Shown in pieces: positions 38,899 to 49,986 of a stretch of DNA of 64,000 nt. The position numbers and the translations under genes are program-made. A model generated the notes under the pieces. That model was not told where the DNA came from. It did no database searches and saw only the letters and a program-made list of their open reading frames with translations. The stretch comes from an uncultured Pelagibacteraceae bacterium (GTDB lineage: Bacteria; Pseudomonadota; Alphaproteobacteria; Pelagibacterales; Pelagibacteraceae), in the NCBI GenBank assembly GCA_902616145.1, contig CACMRM010000003.1, positions 1 through 64,000 on the forward strand. The letters are read 5' to 3'. Numbering within the stretch: the first letter of the stretch is position 1; every line of letters begins with the position of its first letter.

Positions 38899-39851
38899 AG
38901 ATACGGGTCAATTTTTCTTGCAGCATCGTATAGTTCCTTAACTGCTTTGATAGAATTATCAAAATTAATTTTTTCCTCCTTAGATAAATTTAATTCGATT
39001 ACTTTTTCAACTCCTTCTGATCCGATTATAACCGGAACACCGGCATAAAGATTGTTAGTGCCATACTCTCCATTTAAAAATGCTGCACAAGGGAGTTGTT
39101 TTTTTAAATCTTTTAAATAACTTTCTGCCATTTCAACTCCAGATGCAGCTGGCGCATAAAATGCAGAACCTGTTTTTAAATATTTTACAATTTCAGCTCC
39201 ACCATTCTTAGTTCTTTTAACAATTTCATCGAGCTTATTTTGCTTAATTTTACCCTCTTTTACTAAATCTGAAATTTTTTTTCCTTCGACTTCTGTAGAG
39301 CCTAACATCGCAACCATACTGTCTCCATGACCTCCTAATACGAATGACTTAATTTTATTCACTGAAACATTAAGTTCTTTCGATAAAAAATAAATAAATC
39401 TCGAAGAGTCTAATATTCCGGCCATTCCAACTACTTTATTTTTTGGTAAGCCAGAATATTTTTGTAGAGCCATAACAATGACATCTAATGGATTAGTAAT
39501 ACAGATTACAAAAGCATTTGGTGAATTTTGTTTAATCCCCTCAGCTACTTGTTTAATGATTTTCAAATTAATTCCGAGTAAATCATCTCTAGTCATTCCA
39601 GGTTTTCTTGGAACTCCTGCGGTAATTATTATTACGTCTGAATTTTTTGTATCCTCATATTTGTTTGTTCCAATTAAATCTATGTTGAAACCATTCACTG
39701 GGGAAGACTGAGCTATATCTAATGCTTTGCCTTTGGCGATGCCATCAGCTACATCAAACAAAACAATATCTCCTAATTCTTTCAAAGCAATTAAATGAGC
39801 CAAAGTTCCACCAATTTGACCAGCGCCAATTAAACTAATTTTTTTTTTCAT
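38895..39851 (-). CDS. mdh: Malate dehydrogenase
   Basis: NAD-dependent oxidation of malate to oxaloacetate in the TCA cycle; 318 aa, LDH-like MDH type found in alphaproteobacteria. N-terminal [10 protein letters not shown] (8-17), the mobile loop [16 protein letters not shown] with substrate Arg residues, [10 protein letters not shown] and catalytic His in LGGHGDSMV (about 172-180). It ends against the convergent methyltransferase gene (4-bp overlap) and follows mmsA by 3 bp. Confidence 0.97.
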   Translation of the reverse strand: MKKKISLIGAGQIGGTLAHLIALKELGDIVLFDVADGIAKGKALDIAQSSPVNGFNIDLIGTNKYEDTKNSDVIIITAGVPRKPGMTRDDLLGINLKIIKQVAEGIKQNSPNAFVICITNPLDVIVMALQKYSGLPKNKVVGMAGILDSSRFIYFLSKELNVSVNKIKSFVLGGHGDSMVAMLGSTEVEGKKISDLVKEGKIKQNKLDEIVKRTKNGGAEIVKYLKTGSAFYAPAASGVEMAESYLKDLKKQLPCAAFLNGEYGTNNLYAGVPVIIGSEGVEKVIELNLSKEEKINFDNSIKAVKELYDAARKIDPYL

Positions 39852-39854
39852 CTT

Positions 39855-41348
39855 TTATTTCATTGTTGGCATTATAAATTCTGGGTCTGATCTTAAACCA
39901 GAAGGCCACCTTGAAGTAATAGTTTTAAGTTTGGTGTAAAATCTTACTCCTTCAGGTCCATGCATATGTTGATCCCCAAATAATGAACGTTTCCAACCAC
40001 CAAAACTATGAAATGCCATTGGAACTGGTATAGGAATATTAATACCAACCATTCCGATTTTTGCTTTAGATGAAAACGTTCTCCCAGAGTCACCATCTCT
40101 AGTAAATATGCTTACACCATTTCCAAATTCATGATCGTTAACTAATTGCAAAGCCTCATTAAAATCTTTAGCCCTTACTACTGACAACACTGGACCAAAA
40201 ATTTCCTCTTTATAAATTCTCATATCTTTTGTGACTTTGTCAAATAAGCATCCTCCAATATAGTAGCCATTTTCATAACCTTGTATTTTAAAATTTCTTC
40301 CATCAACTATTAATTTTGCACCTTCTTCAACGCCGATGTCCACGTATCCTTTTACTTTTGCCAAATGCTCCTTTGTAACTAGAGGTCCCATCTCTGATTG
40401 TTTATCCATGCCTGGTCCAACTTTAAGAGCTTCAACTTTTTTAGCTAAAGAGCTTACTAGCTTATCTCCTATTCCTCCTACAGCTACCGCAACAGATTGA
40501 GCCATACATCTCTCACCTGCTGAACCGTAAGCAGCGCCCATAAGTCCGTTTACAGCTTGGTCCAAATCACAATCTGGCATAACTACACAATGATTTTTGG
40601 CTCCTCCCAAAGCTTGTACTCTTTTTTCATTTTTTGCACATTCCTCATAAATATACTTTGCGATTGGGGTTGATCCAACAAAACTCATTGCAACAACATC
40701 TTTATTATTTATTAAAGCATCGACTGCTTCTTTATCGCCATTAACCACGTTAAAAACACCATCAGGTAATCCAGACTCTTTTAGTAATTCTGCTAATCTA
40801 ATTGAGCACGATGGATCTTTTTCAGAAGGTTTTAAAACAAATGTATTCCCACAAGCTATAGCCATTGGAAACATCCACATTGGAACCATGGCAGGAAAAT
40901 TAAATGGGGTTATCCCAGCACAAACTCCTAAAGGTTGTCTTATTGACCAGCTATCAACATTAGATCCAACATTTTCTGTAAATTCTCCTTTTAACATTTG
41001 AGGAATGCCACATGCATATTCAACTACTTCCAAGCCTCTTGTAAGTGATCCTTTTGCATCTTCATAAACTTTTCCATGTTCGGAAACAATTATTTTAGTT
41101 AATTCGTCAGAATTTTTTTCTATTAATTCTTTAAACTTGAACATTATTCTTGCTCTCTGGAGCGGGGGCTTATTAGACCATGTCTCAAAAGCTTTTTTTG
41201 CGTTCTCAACAGCGTCATTAACATCTTTTGTTGAAGCTAATTGTACTTCAGCACTTTGTTCGCCTGTGGCTGGATTAAAAACTTTACCGACTCTCTTAGA
41301 CTCTCCTGAGAATTTTTTTCCATTCACAAAATGGTGTATTGTGTTCAT
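39855..41348 (-). CDS. mmsA: Methylmalonate-semialdehyde dehydrogenase (CoA-acylating)
   Basis: Oxidises methylmalonate (or malonate) semialdehyde to propionyl-CoA (or acetyl-CoA) with NAD+ and CoA; 497 aa. Aldehyde dehydrogenase fold: GITPFNFPAMVPMWMFPMAIACGN (about 141-164), KPSEKDPS, FVGSTPIAKYIY and the catalytic Cys in GSAGERCMAQS (about 274-284). The FNFPAMVPMWMFP and the C-terminal FHSFGGWKRSLFGD are features of the CoA-dependent MMSDH subgroup. It is positioned between sdhB and mdh on the same strand, feeding products into the TCA cycle. Confidence 0.93.
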   Translation of the reverse strand: MNTIHHFVNGKKFSGESKRVGKVFNPATGEQSAEVQLASTKDVNDAVENAKKAFETWSNKPPLQRARIMFKFKELIEKNSDELTKIIVSEHGKVYEDAKGSLTRGLEVVEYACGIPQMLKGEFTENVGSNVDSWSIRQPLGVCAGITPFNFPAMVPMWMFPMAIACGNTFVLKPSEKDPSCSIRLAELLKESGLPDGVFNVVNGDKEAVDALINNKDVVAMSFVGSTPIAKYIYEECAKNEKRVQALGGAKNHCVVMPDCDLDQAVNGLMGAAYGSAGERCMAQSVAVAVGGIGDKLVSSLAKKVEALKVGPGMDKQSEMGPLVTKEHLAKVKGYVDIGVEEGAKLIVDGRNFKIQGYENGYYIGGCLFDKVTKDMRIYKEEIFGPVLSVVRAKDFNEALQLVNDHEFGNGVSIFTRDGDSGRTFSSKAKIGMVGINIPIPVPMAFHSFGGWKRSLFGDQHMHGPEGVRFYTKLKTITSRWPSGLRSDPEFIMPTMK

Positions 41349-41371
41349 GATTTTATTGAATAAATAAGCTT

Positions 41372-42148
41372 TTAGCTTGTTGCAAGCATTTTTTTAATAG
41401 AGCCTATGGCTTTTGCGGGATTAAGGCCTTTCGGACATGAATTTGTACAATTCATTATAGTATGACATCTATAGAGCTTTAATTCGTCAGCTACTTTCTT
41501 TAGCCTCTCTTTTTTATCACCATCTCTGCTATCATTTATCCAGCGATAAGCTTGTAATAAAACTGCTGGCCCTAAATATTTATCACCATTCCACCAATAA
41601 CTTGGGCAAGACGTAGAACAACAAGCACATAAAATACATTCGTAGTATCCATCTAGTTTTTCTCTATCTACCTGCGATTGTTTAAGCTCCGTTTTCTCTT
41701 GACCAGTTTGATCTACTTTTAACCAAGGTTGAATAGACTCATATTGTTTATACAAAGTTGAAAGATCACCAATTAAATCTTTTACTACTTTTAAGTGAGG
41801 TAAAGGATAAATATTAAGATCTCCATTTATATCTGAATGAGATTTAATACATGCTAAGCCATTTACTCCATCAATATTCATTGCACATGAACCACAAACA
41901 CCGTGAGCGCACGATCTCCTAAACGTTAAAGATGGATCTATTTCATTTTTAATCTTAAATAAAATATCTAAAACTTTTGGACCGCAATTATCCATATCAA
42001 CTTCAAATGTATCAACCCTTGGATTTTTACCTGTTGAAGGATCCCATCTATAAACGTTTATTTTTCTTAAATTTTTTGAGTTAGTTTTATCTTTAAAATA
42101 GTTTCCTACCTCAATCTTAGAATTTTGCGGTAGGCTAAATTGAGCCAT
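41372..42148 (-). CDS. sdhB: Succinate dehydrogenase iron-sulfur subunit
   Basis: 258 aa. Three Fe-S centres are visible: [2Fe-2S] ligands in [18 protein letters not shown] (about 69-84) with a distal Cys in GLAC, [4Fe-4S] ligands in [12 protein letters not shown] (about 168-179), and [3Fe-4S] in [17 protein letters not shown] (about 226-242). It transfers electrons from SdhA flavin to ubiquinone. The sdhA stop is two bases upstream. Confidence 0.98.
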   Translation of the reverse strand: MAQFSLPQNSKIEVGNYFKDKTNSKNLRKINVYRWDPSTGKNPRVDTFEVDMDNCGPKVLDILFKIKNEIDPSLTFRRSCAHGVCGSCAMNIDGVNGLACIKSHSDINGDLNIYPLPHLKVVKDLIGDLSTLYKQYESIQPWLKVDQTGQEKTELKQSQVDREKLDGYYECILCACCSTSCPSYWWNGDKYLGPAVLLQAYRWINDSRDGDKKERLKKVADELKLYRCHTIMNCTNSCPKGLNPAKAIGSIKKMLATS

Positions 42149-42150
42149 TA

Positions 42151-43926
42151 TTAATATACTCTCTCCTTAGGAGGAAAATACTGCACGTCATTTGTTAAAG
42201 TTCTTGAGTGAACATCCCTATATTTTATTTTCACTTTTTTTCCTTTTTGCCAAGCTAAAGTATGTTTCATAAAATTTTTGTCATCTCTTTTCGTAAAATC
42301 CTCTCTAGCGTGAGCGCCTCTACTTTCTTTTCTATTATAAGCTGAGTCCATAGTAGTAAGAGCCTGGATAATTAAATTGTCAAATTCTAAAGTTTCAACT
42401 AAATCAGTGTTAAATAATAATGACTTATCTTTTACAGAGACATCGCTCATTCCTTCAAAAGGTTTTCGAATTTGATCCACACCTTCCTTAAGAGTTTTTT
42501 CTGTTCTAAACACCGCACACTTTGATTGCATAGTTTTTTGCATTTTTAATCTAAGTTCTGATGTTTTTGTTGAGCCATTCGAATTTCGAATTTTATCAAA
42601 TCTATCAAGACATTTATCAGTTTCAGAGCTTGAAACTTCTTCATGGGGACTTCCAGGCTTCACTAGCTCTGCTGCCCTTTTTGCAGCTGCTCTGCCAAAC
42701 ACTACTAGATCAATTAAAGAGTTTGATCCTAATCTATTAGCGCCGTGAACTGAAACACAAGCTGCTTCTCCTATAGCCATTAATCCAGGCACAGTTTTTT
42801 CTGAACCGTTCAAAGTGAGCACCTCAGCTTTGTAATTAGTAGGAATTCCTCCCATATTATAATGAACTGTTGGAACAACTGGAATAGGCTCCTTACTGAC
42901 GTCAACATTTGCAAAAGTTTTTGCTGCCTCTGAAATACCTGGTAATCTCTCATCTATAACTTTTTTATCTATGTGATCTAAATGTAAGTTTATATGATCC
43001 TTATCTTTTCCTGCACCTCTACCTTCATTAATTTCCATTTCCATTGATCTGCTTACAACGTCTCTAGAAGCTAAGTCTTTCGCGTTAGGTGCGTATCTTT
43101 CCATAAATCTTTCACCTTTGCCATTTACTAAAAATCCACCTTCTCCTCTTACTCCCTCAGTTATCAAACAGCCAACTCCATAAATTCCGGTTGGATGGAA
43201 TTGTACAAATTCCATATCCTGTAAAGGTAAACCTGCTCTGAGCACCATCGCGTTTCCATCTCCAGTACATGTGTGAGCTGATGTTGCAGAATAATAAACT
43301 TTGCCGTACCCTCCAGTTGCTATAATTGTGATATGTGATCTAAATCTATGTATTGTACCATCGGTTAAATTCCAAGCTATTACACCTTTGCATTCACCAT
43401 TTTTCATAATTAAATCTAATGCAAAATACTCAATAAAAAATTCTGTTTGTTGCTTCAAAGCTTGACCATAAAGAGTGTGCAAGATAGCGTGGCCAGTTCT
43501 ATCAGCAGCTGCACAAGTTCTTTGAGCGGTTCCATTACCATAATTTTTTGTCATACCTCCAAAGGGTCTTTGATATATTTTTCCATCATCAGTTCTGCTG
43601 AAAGGAACTCCATATCTCTCTAGTTCCACGACAGCTCTTGGAGCTTCTTTGCAAAGATATTCTATTGCATCTTGGTCGCCTAACCAATCAGATCCTTTAA
43701 CAGTATCATACATGTGCCATCGCCAATCATCTTCGCCCATGTTTCCTAATGCAGCGGAAATACCTCCTTGAGCTGCTGATGTATGGCTTCTTGTTGGAAA
43801 GACTTTAGATATGCAAGCAGTTTTTAATCCTGCTTCCGACAAACCAACTGCTGCTCTTAAACCAGAGCCTCCTGCTCCAAGAACAACAACGTCATATTCG
43901 TGATCAATTATTTTATATGCGCTCAT
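42151..43926 (-). CDS. sdhA: Succinate dehydrogenase flavoprotein subunit
   Basis: 591 aa, full length. The FAD dinucleotide motif is [16 protein letters not shown] (about 14-29). [15 protein letters not shown] (about 47-61) has the His that bonds [24 protein letters not shown] is the active-site segment with its catalytic Arg, and [19 protein letters not shown] is the C-terminal FAD motif. The last base of the sdhD stop codon is the first base of this ATG. Confidence 0.99.
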   Translation of the reverse strand: MSAYKIIDHEYDVVVLGAGGSGLRAAVGLSEAGLKTACISKVFPTRSHTSAAQGGISAALGNMGEDDWRWHMYDTVKGSDWLGDQDAIEYLCKEAPRAVVELERYGVPFSRTDDGKIYQRPFGGMTKNYGNGTAQRTCAAADRTGHAILHTLYGQALKQQTEFFIEYFALDLIMKNGECKGVIAWNLTDGTIHRFRSHITIIATGGYGKVYYSATSAHTCTGDGNAMVLRAGLPLQDMEFVQFHPTGIYGVGCLITEGVRGEGGFLVNGKGERFMERYAPNAKDLASRDVVSRSMEMEINEGRGAGKDKDHINLHLDHIDKKVIDERLPGISEAAKTFANVDVSKEPIPVVPTVHYNMGGIPTNYKAEVLTLNGSEKTVPGLMAIGEAACVSVHGANRLGSNSLIDLVVFGRAAAKRAAELVKPGSPHEEVSSSETDKCLDRFDKIRNSNGSTKTSELRLKMQKTMQSKCAVFRTEKTLKEGVDQIRKPFEGMSDVSVKDKSLLFNTDLVETLEFDNLIIQALTTMDSAYNRKESRGAHAREDFTKRDDKNFMKHTLAWQKGKKVKIKYRDVHSRTLTNDVQYFPPKERVY

Positions 43927-44273
43927 TAATTAAGATTGTATATAGTTATTAATGTTAAAATTGGAACTACTATAGCAAATAAATTTAATACTTTATTTGC
44001 GACATTTTTGGTTTTCTCATCATGTAAATAATCCTCAAAAATCTCACTAATAGTCAATGTATAAAAAAAGAATGCAATAACGACTAGTAATGAGAATAAT
44101 ACTTTTGATAATCTACTTGAAAAAAAATCAATTATTTCTAAATAACCTTTATCGTAAATGGATACGAAACTCACCAAAAACCAAATCATTAAAGGAATAA
44201 GAATTATTGAACTAATTTTGGTAAAAATCCATTTTTTTGTAGAGTGATGCATTTTAAAAAAAAATTCTCCCAA
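43926..44273 (-). CDS. sdhD: Succinate dehydrogenase membrane anchor subunit
   Basis: 115 aa with three transmembrane helices (about 17-38, 53-75, 90-112). The helix-2 segment [13 protein letters not shown] follows the loop with EDYLHDE, where SdhD-type anchors hold the conserved His and Asp/Tyr near quinone. Assigned by position between sdhC and sdhA, hydrophobic pattern and size, since this subunit is poorly conserved. It overlaps the sdhC 3' end by about 20 bp. Confidence 0.9.
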   Translation of the reverse strand: MGEFFFKMHHSTKKWIFTKISSIILIPLMIWFLVSFVSIYDKGYLEIIDFFSSRLSKVLFSLLVVIAFFFYTLTISEIFEDYLHDEKTKNVANKVLNLFAIVVPILTLITIYNLN

Positions 44274-44637
44274 CCAAGTAAAATAAAATTGTTAACATAA
44301 AAGAACCAATTAAAGTAATAACTCCAGTTAACTTTGCAATTTTTAAATCAAAGCCAAAACCAGCATCCCATGCCAAGTGTCTTATTTCATTTAAAATTTG
44401 GAAACTAAAAGTCCAACAAAGTGAAATAATCAAAAATTTTCCAAAGAAAGTATTCAGAATGTTTTCGAAGGATTGATAGAAATTTTCACCAAAAAATAAT
44501 GAAATAGCCCAAAAACAAATTACTATAAATGCAAAATAATTTATTACACCTACTACTCTGTGCGTTATTGATAATAAAGATGATATATGCCATTTGTAAA
44601 TTTGAAGATGTGGACTTAGTGGATTATTGTTTTGCAT
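44254..44637 (-). CDS. sdhC: Succinate dehydrogenase cytochrome b556 subunit
   Basis: About 127 aa from the ATG at 44637, so the protein begins MQNNNPLSPHLQIYKWH. SPHLQIYKWHISSLLSITHRVVGV (residues about 7-30) is the SdhC signature with the quinone-site Ser/Arg and helix 1. RHLAWDAGFGFD (about 88-99) contains the haem-ligand His. Three helices in all. An in-frame ATG at 44679 would add 14 residues overlapping asd and not conserved in the family, so it was rejected. First gene of sdhCDAB; asd ends 20 bp upstream. Confidence 0.93.
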   Translation of the reverse strand: MQNNNPLSPHLQIYKWHISSLLSITHRVVGVINYFAFIVICFWAISLFFGENFYQSFENILNTFFGKFLIISLCWTFSFQILNEIRHLAWDAGFGFDLKIAKLTGVITLIGSFMLTILFYLVGRIFF

Positions 44638-44657
44638 AATAAACTTATAAACTATAG

Positions 44658-45650
44658 TTATAATTTTTTCATTAAACACTCAGCAATTTGCACAGTATTT
44701 AACGCCGCTCCTTTTAATAAATTATCTGATACTACCCATAAATTAATCGCTTTAATATTTGAATTATCTTTTCTAATTCTTGATATATAGGTCGTGTAAC
44801 TTCCCTCAGCCTCTAGGGGAGTCATATACCCTCCATCACTACGCTCATCAATAACTTTACAACCTGGAGCATTTTTTAAAATTTTAATTATATTCTCGAA
44901 ATCATAAAGATTATCAAATTCAATATTAATAGACTCTGAATGACCAGTTCTAACTGGAACTCTTACACATGTCGCAGAAACATCGATCTCATTATCCAAG
45001 ATTTTTTTTGTTTCATTCGTCATCTTCAATTCTTCTTTAGTATATCCATCTTGATCAAAGGAATCGATATGTGGAATTAAGTTAAAAGCAATTTGTTTAG
45101 TAAAATTTATTAATTTAATTTTTTTTCCATCTAAATAATCTCTTGATTGATCAAAAAGCTCATCCATAGGATCTTTACCGGCACCAGAAACTGCTTGGTA
45201 AGTCGAGACAATAACTCTTTTGATCTTATACTCATCATGCAATGGTTTTAAAGGAAGAACCATTTGCATAGTTGAACAATTTGGATTTGCAATAATATTC
45301 TTATGTTTATTAAGTGCTTCTGAATTTACTTCTGGTACAACAAGTGGAACATCTTTTTGCATTCTAAAATAACTAGAGTTATCTATCACAATAGTTTCTT
45401 TTGCTGCTTTAGGGACCCATTCTTTAGCTACCTTACTTCCTGCTGCAAAAAAAGTAATCTGAGCTCTAGAAAAATTGTAATTTTCTAAATCTTCGATTTC
45501 AATTTCTTTATTTCTAAATTTAATCTTATTACCCGCACTTTTTGAAGATGCTATTAAAAAAAGATTATCGATAGCTAATTTAGATTTCTCTAAAATTTCT
45601 ATTGTTTTTCTTCCAACATTTCCTGAGGCACCAATAATTGCAAAATTCAT
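44658..45650 (-). CDS. asd: Aspartate-semialdehyde dehydrogenase
   Basis: Common step to lysine, threonine and methionine: reduces aspartyl phosphate; 330 aa. GASGNVGRKTIEIL (7-20) binds NADP. The catalytic Cys is in NPNCSTMQM (about 128-136) with AVSGAGKDPMDEL downstream. The catalytic His region is RVPVRTGHSES (about 238-248). It lies 12 bp from leuB, the leuCDB-asd layout of alphaproteobacteria. Confidence 0.96.
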   Translation of the reverse strand: MNFAIIGASGNVGRKTIEILEKSKLAIDNLFLIASSKSAGNKIKFRNKEIEIEDLENYNFSRAQITFFAAGSKVAKEWVPKAAKETIVIDNSSYFRMQKDVPLVVPEVNSEALNKHKNIIANPNCSTMQMVLPLKPLHDEYKIKRVIVSTYQAVSGAGKDPMDELFDQSRDYLDGKKIKLINFTKQIAFNLIPHIDSFDQDGYTKEELKMTNETKKILDNEIDVSATCVRVPVRTGHSESINIEFDNLYDFENIIKILKNAPGCKVIDERSDGGYMTPLEAEGSYTTYISRIRKDNSNIKAINLWVVSDNLLKGAALNTVQIAECLMKKL

Positions 45651-45661
45651 AATTTCTTACT

Positions 45662-46765
45662 TTATTTCAATTTTGCGATGATTGCATCACCCATCTCTGT
45701 TGTGGAAACCTCTTTCATATTTTTAGACATTATATCTTTTGTTCTTAAACCATCGTCTAAAACACTTTGAACGGCTTTATCAAGTTGATCTGCCTCTTTT
45801 CCAAGGTCTAAAGAATACCTTAATGCCATAGATAAACTTAAAATAGTAGCTATTGGATTAGCAATATTTTTTCCCTCAATATCAGGGGCAGAACCGTGAA
45901 CGGGTTCGTATAATGATCTGACTCTTCCGTTTTTGTCTTTTGCTCCTAGTGATGCAGAAGGCAAAAGTCCTAGAGAACCTGTAAGCATTGCTGCCTCGTC
46001 GGATAACATATCTCCAAACAAGTTGTCTGCCAAAATGACATCAAACTGTTTTGGATATCTTAAAAGCTGCATTGCACAGTTATCAGCTAACATATGGTTT
46101 AACTCCACCTTTTTAAATTCTTTATCTTTAATTGCCTGCACTTCTTCTCTCCATAAAATTCCTGCCTCCATTACATTTGATTTTTCACAGGAAGTAACTT
46201 TGTTTTTTCTTTTTTTTGCCAAATCAAAAGCAACACGTGCTATCCTATGTATTTCCGAGGTAGTATAAGAGTGAGTATTAATACCTTTTCTTTGGTTGTT
46301 TTCCATTGGCTCTATCCCCCTTGGCTCACCGAAATAAATACCGCCGGTTAATTCTCTTACAATCATAATATCTAACCCAGAAACTATTTCTGGTTTAAGA
46401 GTTGATGAATCAACAAGTTGTTTAAAACAAATAGCTGGCCTTAAGTTAGCAAATAACTTTAATTCTTTTCTTAGTTTTAAAAGAGCTCTTTCAGGTTTTT
46501 TTGAAAATTCTAAATTATCCCATTTAGGTCCACCACAAGCACCTAATATGACTGCATCAGACTCCAATGACTTATAAAAAACCTCATCAGTAATTGGAAC
46601 TTTGTTTGCGTCAATAGATGCACCACCAATTAATTCTTGGCTTAAAACAAAATCTAAAGACTTTGTTTTATTCATCCATTCAAGTATTTTTCTAACTTCT
46701 GCAACCACCTCAGGGCCAATTCCGTCACCAGGTAAAAGCAAAATTTTCCTAGTTTTATTAGCCAT
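45662..46765 (-). CDS. leuB: 3-isopropylmalate dehydrogenase
   Basis: Oxidative decarboxylation of 3-isopropylmalate in leucine synthesis; 367 aa. [15 protein letters not shown] at the N-terminus, [14 protein letters not shown] (about 92-105), the [14 protein letters not shown] substrate loop (about 136-149), and the metal-binding [14 protein letters not shown] (about 246-259) are intact. It overlaps leuD by 8 bp. Confidence 0.98.
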   Translation of the reverse strand: MANKTRKILLLPGDGIGPEVVAEVRKILEWMNKTKSLDFVLSQELIGGASIDANKVPITDEVFYKSLESDAVILGACGGPKWDNLEFSKKPERALLKLRKELKLFANLRPAICFKQLVDSSTLKPEIVSGLDIMIVRELTGGIYFGEPRGIEPMENNQRKGINTHSYTTSEIHRIARVAFDLAKKRKNKVTSCEKSNVMEAGILWREEVQAIKDKEFKKVELNHMLADNCAMQLLRYPKQFDVILADNLFGDMLSDEAAMLTGSLGLLPSASLGAKDKNGRVRSLYEPVHGSAPDIEGKNIANPIATILSLSMALRYSLDLGKEADQLDKAVQSVLDDGLRTKDIMSKNMKEVSTTEMGDAIIAKLK

Positions 46766-47366
46766 TATTTAGAACCCAAGGTTTTGTAGCTTGTAGTTTT
46801 TTTTCGTAATCATCTATGCTGGAGATTTTTTCCATTGAAAGTGCTATATCATCTAGGCCCTCCATCAAACATTTCTTTTTAAAGGGATCAAGTTCAAAAT
46901 TTGAAACTTTATTTCCATATTTTATTTCTTGCCTCTCTAAACTAATTTCAATTTCCTCTTTCCTATTAGAGTACTCGGCTAACTCAATCACGATTTTATC
47001 GTCAATTTTAATTGGAAGAATTCCATTTTTAAAACAGTTATTGTAAAAAATATCTGCGAAGCTAGCACTTATTACACACTTTATGCCAAAATCAGATAAA
47101 GCCCATGGAGCGTGTTCTCTAGATGAACCACATCCAAAATTTTTTCCTGCTAAAAGAATTTTTGATTTATTGTAAGGTTCTTTATTTAAAATAAAATTGA
47201 CATTCTTTTTCCCATTTTCATCATAACGCATTTCATAAAATAAACTTTTCCCTAAACCTGTTCTTTTAATGGTTTTTAAAAATTGCTTTGGGATAATCAT
47301 ATCTGTATCAATATTTTGCAATGATAGATATGATGGTATTGATCTTAAGTTGTTAAACTTTTCCAT
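46758..47366 (-). CDS. leuD: 3-isopropylmalate dehydratase small subunit
   Basis: 202 aa swivelling domain of isopropylmalate isomerase. [16 protein letters not shown] (about 19-34) and the substrate-loop motif [17 protein letters not shown] (about 73-89) identify it. It follows leuC by one base and overlaps leuB, so all leu genes are coupled. Confidence 0.97.
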   Translation of the reverse strand: MEKFNNLRSIPSYLSLQNIDTDMIIPKQFLKTIKRTGLGKSLFYEMRYDENGKKNVNFILNKEPYNKSKILLAGKNFGCGSSREHAPWALSDFGIKCVISASFADIFYNNCFKNGILPIKIDDKIVIELAEYSNRKEEIEISLERQEIKYGNKVSNFELDPFKKKCLMEGLDDIALSMEKISSIDDYEKKLQATKPWVLNNG

Positions 47367-47367
47367 A

Positions 47368-48765
47368 TTATATTTCTCTTACATCAGTTAGATGCCCTTT
47401 AATTGCTGCTGCGATAGCCATTCCTGGGCTGACTAAATGTGTTCTACCTCCACGACCTTGTCTGCCTTCAAAGTTTCTATTTGATGTTGAAGCACATCTT
47501 TCTCTAGGTTTTAATTGATCCGGATTCATGCCCAAACACATTGAACAACCAGGCTCTCTCCATTCAAAGCCTGCTTCTTTAAATATTTTGTCAATTCCTT
47601 CTTTTTCAGCTTGCTCTTTGACCAATCCAGATCCTGGAACGACCATAGCGCTGACATTTTCGGCAATTTTTTTGCCTTTAAGAAGATCTGCAGCCAATCT
47701 TAAATCTTCTATTCTTCCATTAGTACAGCTTCCTATAAAAATCTTGTCAATTTTTATGTCTGAAATTTTGGTGTTTGCTTTTAATCCCATATAATCAAGA
47801 GATCTTTTCATGGCCATTTTTCTATCCTCGTTCTTTTCCTTTTCTGGATCCGGCACAACACCAGTAACTGGTGATACATCTTGAGGTGAAGTGCCCCAAG
47901 TAACAAGTGGTTCTATATTTTTGCCATCGATATTTACCTCTTTATCAAATTTGCAGTCTTTATCTGAGTGCAAAGTTTTCCAAAATTCTACAGCCTTATC
48001 CCAATTTTCACCTTTTGGCGACATGGCTTTACCTTTTAAATAACTAAATGTTTTTTCATCTGGTGCGATTAATCCAGCTCTTGCACCTGCTTCAATGGTC
48101 ATATTACAAACAGTCATTCTCTCTTCCATGCTTAAACTTTTAATTACATCGCCAGCAAATTCAACTACGTATCCAGTTCCGCCTGCAGTTCCAATCGTGC
48201 CGATAATTTTTAAAATTACATCTTTTGCAGTAACTCCCTTTGGTAAAGTGCCATTAACATTTATTCTTAAATTTTTTGATTTTTTTTGCATTAAAGTTTG
48301 CGTGGCGAGAACGTGTTCAACTTCAGAAGTTCCAATTCCAAATGCTAATGCACCGAATGCTCCGTGTGTAGCAGTATGGCTGTCGCCACATACTATTACT
48401 GTTCCTGGCTGTGTGAAACCTTGTTCAGGTCCTATAATATGGACTATGCCTTGACGCTTATCGTTAACATCAAAAAGTTCAACTCCAAAATCTTTACAAT
48501 TTTTTCTCAGTGTCTCTACCTGAATTCTAGAGTCCGCATCATTTATCCCTTTTGACCTGTCTGTTGTAGGAACATTATGATCGGGCACTGCAAGAGTTAA
48601 TTCTGGTCGTCTAACTTTTCTTTTTTGTAATCTGAGTCCTTCAAAAGCTTGGGGGCTTGTAACTTCGTGGACTAGATGTCTATCAACATAAATTAATGAT
48701 GTTCCATCACTTTGTTTGTGAACAAGATGGTTTTCCCATATCTTATCGTATAGAGTTTTAGACAT
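47368..48765 (-). CDS. leuC: 3-isopropylmalate dehydratase large subunit
   Basis: Aconitase-family [4Fe-4S] hydro-lyase, 465 aa. [18 protein letters not shown] at the N-terminus, [32 protein letters not shown] (about 124-155) and cluster cysteines in GSCTNGR (about 346-352) and [10 protein letters not shown] (about 406-415) are all present. The gene starts 6 bp after rplS. Confidence 0.98.
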   Translation of the reverse strand: MSKTLYDKIWENHLVHKQSDGTSLIYVDRHLVHEVTSPQAFEGLRLQKRKVRRPELTLAVPDHNVPTTDRSKGINDADSRIQVETLRKNCKDFGVELFDVNDKRQGIVHIIGPEQGFTQPGTVIVCGDSHTATHGAFGALAFGIGTSEVEHVLATQTLMQKKSKNLRINVNGTLPKGVTAKDVILKIIGTIGTAGGTGYVVEFAGDVIKSLSMEERMTVCNMTIEAGARAGLIAPDEKTFSYLKGKAMSPKGENWDKAVEFWKTLHSDKDCKFDKEVNIDGKNIEPLVTWGTSPQDVSPVTGVVPDPEKEKNEDRKMAMKRSLDYMGLKANTKISDIKIDKIFIGSCTNGRIEDLRLAADLLKGKKIAENVSAMVVPGSGLVKEQAEKEGIDKIFKEAGFEWREPGCSMCLGMNPDQLKPRERCASTSNRNFEGRQGRGGRTHLVSPGMAIAAAIKGHLTDVREI

Positions 48766-48771
48766 TAAATT

Positions 48772-49281
48772 TTATTTTTTTTCGCTAGTTGGCTTTTCAG
48801 CTTTAGACTCGACTTTTGGAGTGTCTTTTTTAGCTTCATCACCTTTAGTCCCATGTCCAGCCGGCTCTATCGTTTTTACTTTTTGTTCCTCAGGCTTTAC
48901 TGAAACATCCACACCAATTTTCTTTTTAATCTTTTCAGCAATTCTTGCTGATTTTCCTTTTCTATCTCTTAAATAATAGAGTTTTGCTCTCTTTACTTTT
49001 CCTGTTCTAATTACTTTAATTGAGTCTACGTTTGGACTATAAAGGGCAAAAGTTCTCTCAACTCCCTCGCCAAACGAAATTTTTCTAACTGTAAAAGAGG
49101 AGTTTAAATCTCTATTTTTTTTTGCAATACAAACGCCTTCAAAAAATTGAATTCTCTCTCTTTTGCCTTCTACAATTTTAACACCAACTTTTATTGTGTC
49201 TCCAGGTGAAAAGTCTGTAATCTTTTTGTTAGCAACTATTTTTTTAATCGCTGCTTTATTTATGTCTTCAATGTTTTTCAT
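48772..49281 (-). CDS. rplS: 50S ribosomal protein L19 with charged C-terminal tail
   Basis: 169 aa. The L19 core (about 1-120) contains [46 protein letters not shown] and [20 protein letters not shown]. The remaining roughly 45 residues form a Lys/Glu/Pro-rich tail ([28 protein letters not shown]) absent from the standard protein of about 115-125 aa. It overlaps trmD by 14 bp. Confidence 0.97.
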   Translation of the reverse strand: MKNIEDINKAAIKKIVANKKITDFSPGDTIKVGVKIVEGKRERIQFFEGVCIAKKNRDLNSSFTVRKISFGEGVERTFALYSPNVDSIKVIRTGKVKRAKLYYLRDRKGKSARIAEKIKKKIGVDVSVKPEEQKVKTIEPAGHGTKGDEAKKDTPKVESKAEKPTSEKK

Positions 49282-49969
49282 TTTTTTTCTCTAAATATTT
49301 TTTCCAAAGATCAGGTCTCTGGCGACGTGTTATAGCCTCAGATTGAGATAAACGCCACCCTTTTATTTTAGCATGATCGCCTGAAAATAAGACCTCTGGT
49401 GGGCTTTTACCTTCCCATTCTCTTGGTTTGGTATATTGAGGATATTCTAAAAGATGATTTTCAAAACTTTCTTCTTTGACAGAATCTTTATTTCCTAGCA
49501 CTCCAGGTAATAATCGAACTAAAGCATCAATTAACACAAAAGATGCTGGCTCTCCCCCTGATAGGACAAAGTCACCCAAGCTATATTCTTCAATATTTCT
49601 TGTCTCTAAAAGCCTTTGATCAACACCCTCAAAATGACCGCAGATAAGGTTTATATTTTTTTCTTTACTTAAAGATCTAGCAACGTTTTGGTCAAATTTT
49701 TTTCCTCTTGGAGATAAGTAGATAATTTTTTCACCTTCTTTTATATTTTTATCAAGCGCTGATGCTAATATATCAGGACGTAAAAGCATTCCACTTCCTC
49801 CGCCAAAAGGAGTGTCGTCTACAGTACCATGATTATCTTTTGAATAATCTCTAATATTAATTGCTTTTAAATTCCAAATCTTGTTTTCCTTTGCCTTTTT
49901 AAATATGCCTATATTTAAAGGACCAGGAAACAAATCTGGATATAAAGTAAAAATTTTTACCTCTAACAT
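49268..49969 (-). CDS. trmD: tRNA (guanine37-N1)-methyltransferase
   Basis: Methylates G37 of tRNAs reading C-ending anticodons to prevent frameshifting; SPOUT trefoil-knot enzyme, 233 aa. Motifs: [17 protein letters not shown] (N-term), [22 protein letters not shown] (about 52-73), [24 protein letters not shown] (about 109-121), and the knot segment [22 protein letters not shown] (about 127-148). It is preceded by rpsP after 17 bp; the usual intervening rimM is missing. Confidence 0.97.
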   Translation of the reverse strand: MLEVKIFTLYPDLFPGPLNIGIFKKAKENKIWNLKAINIRDYSKDNHGTVDDTPFGGGSGMLLRPDILASALDKNIKEGEKIIYLSPRGKKFDQNVARSLSKEKNINLICGHFEGVDQRLLETRNIEEYSLGDFVLSGGEPASFVLIDALVRLLPGVLGNKDSVKEESFENHLLEYPQYTKPREWEGKSPPEVLFSGDHAKIKGWRLSQSEAITRRQRPDLWKKYLEKKNEKH

Positions 49970-49986
49970 CTCTAATTACCTTTCGG

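Noticed and set aside
44638-44679. Longer sdhC start
   Set aside because: Extra 14 residues overlap asd; the SdhC signature begins right after the ATG at 44637.
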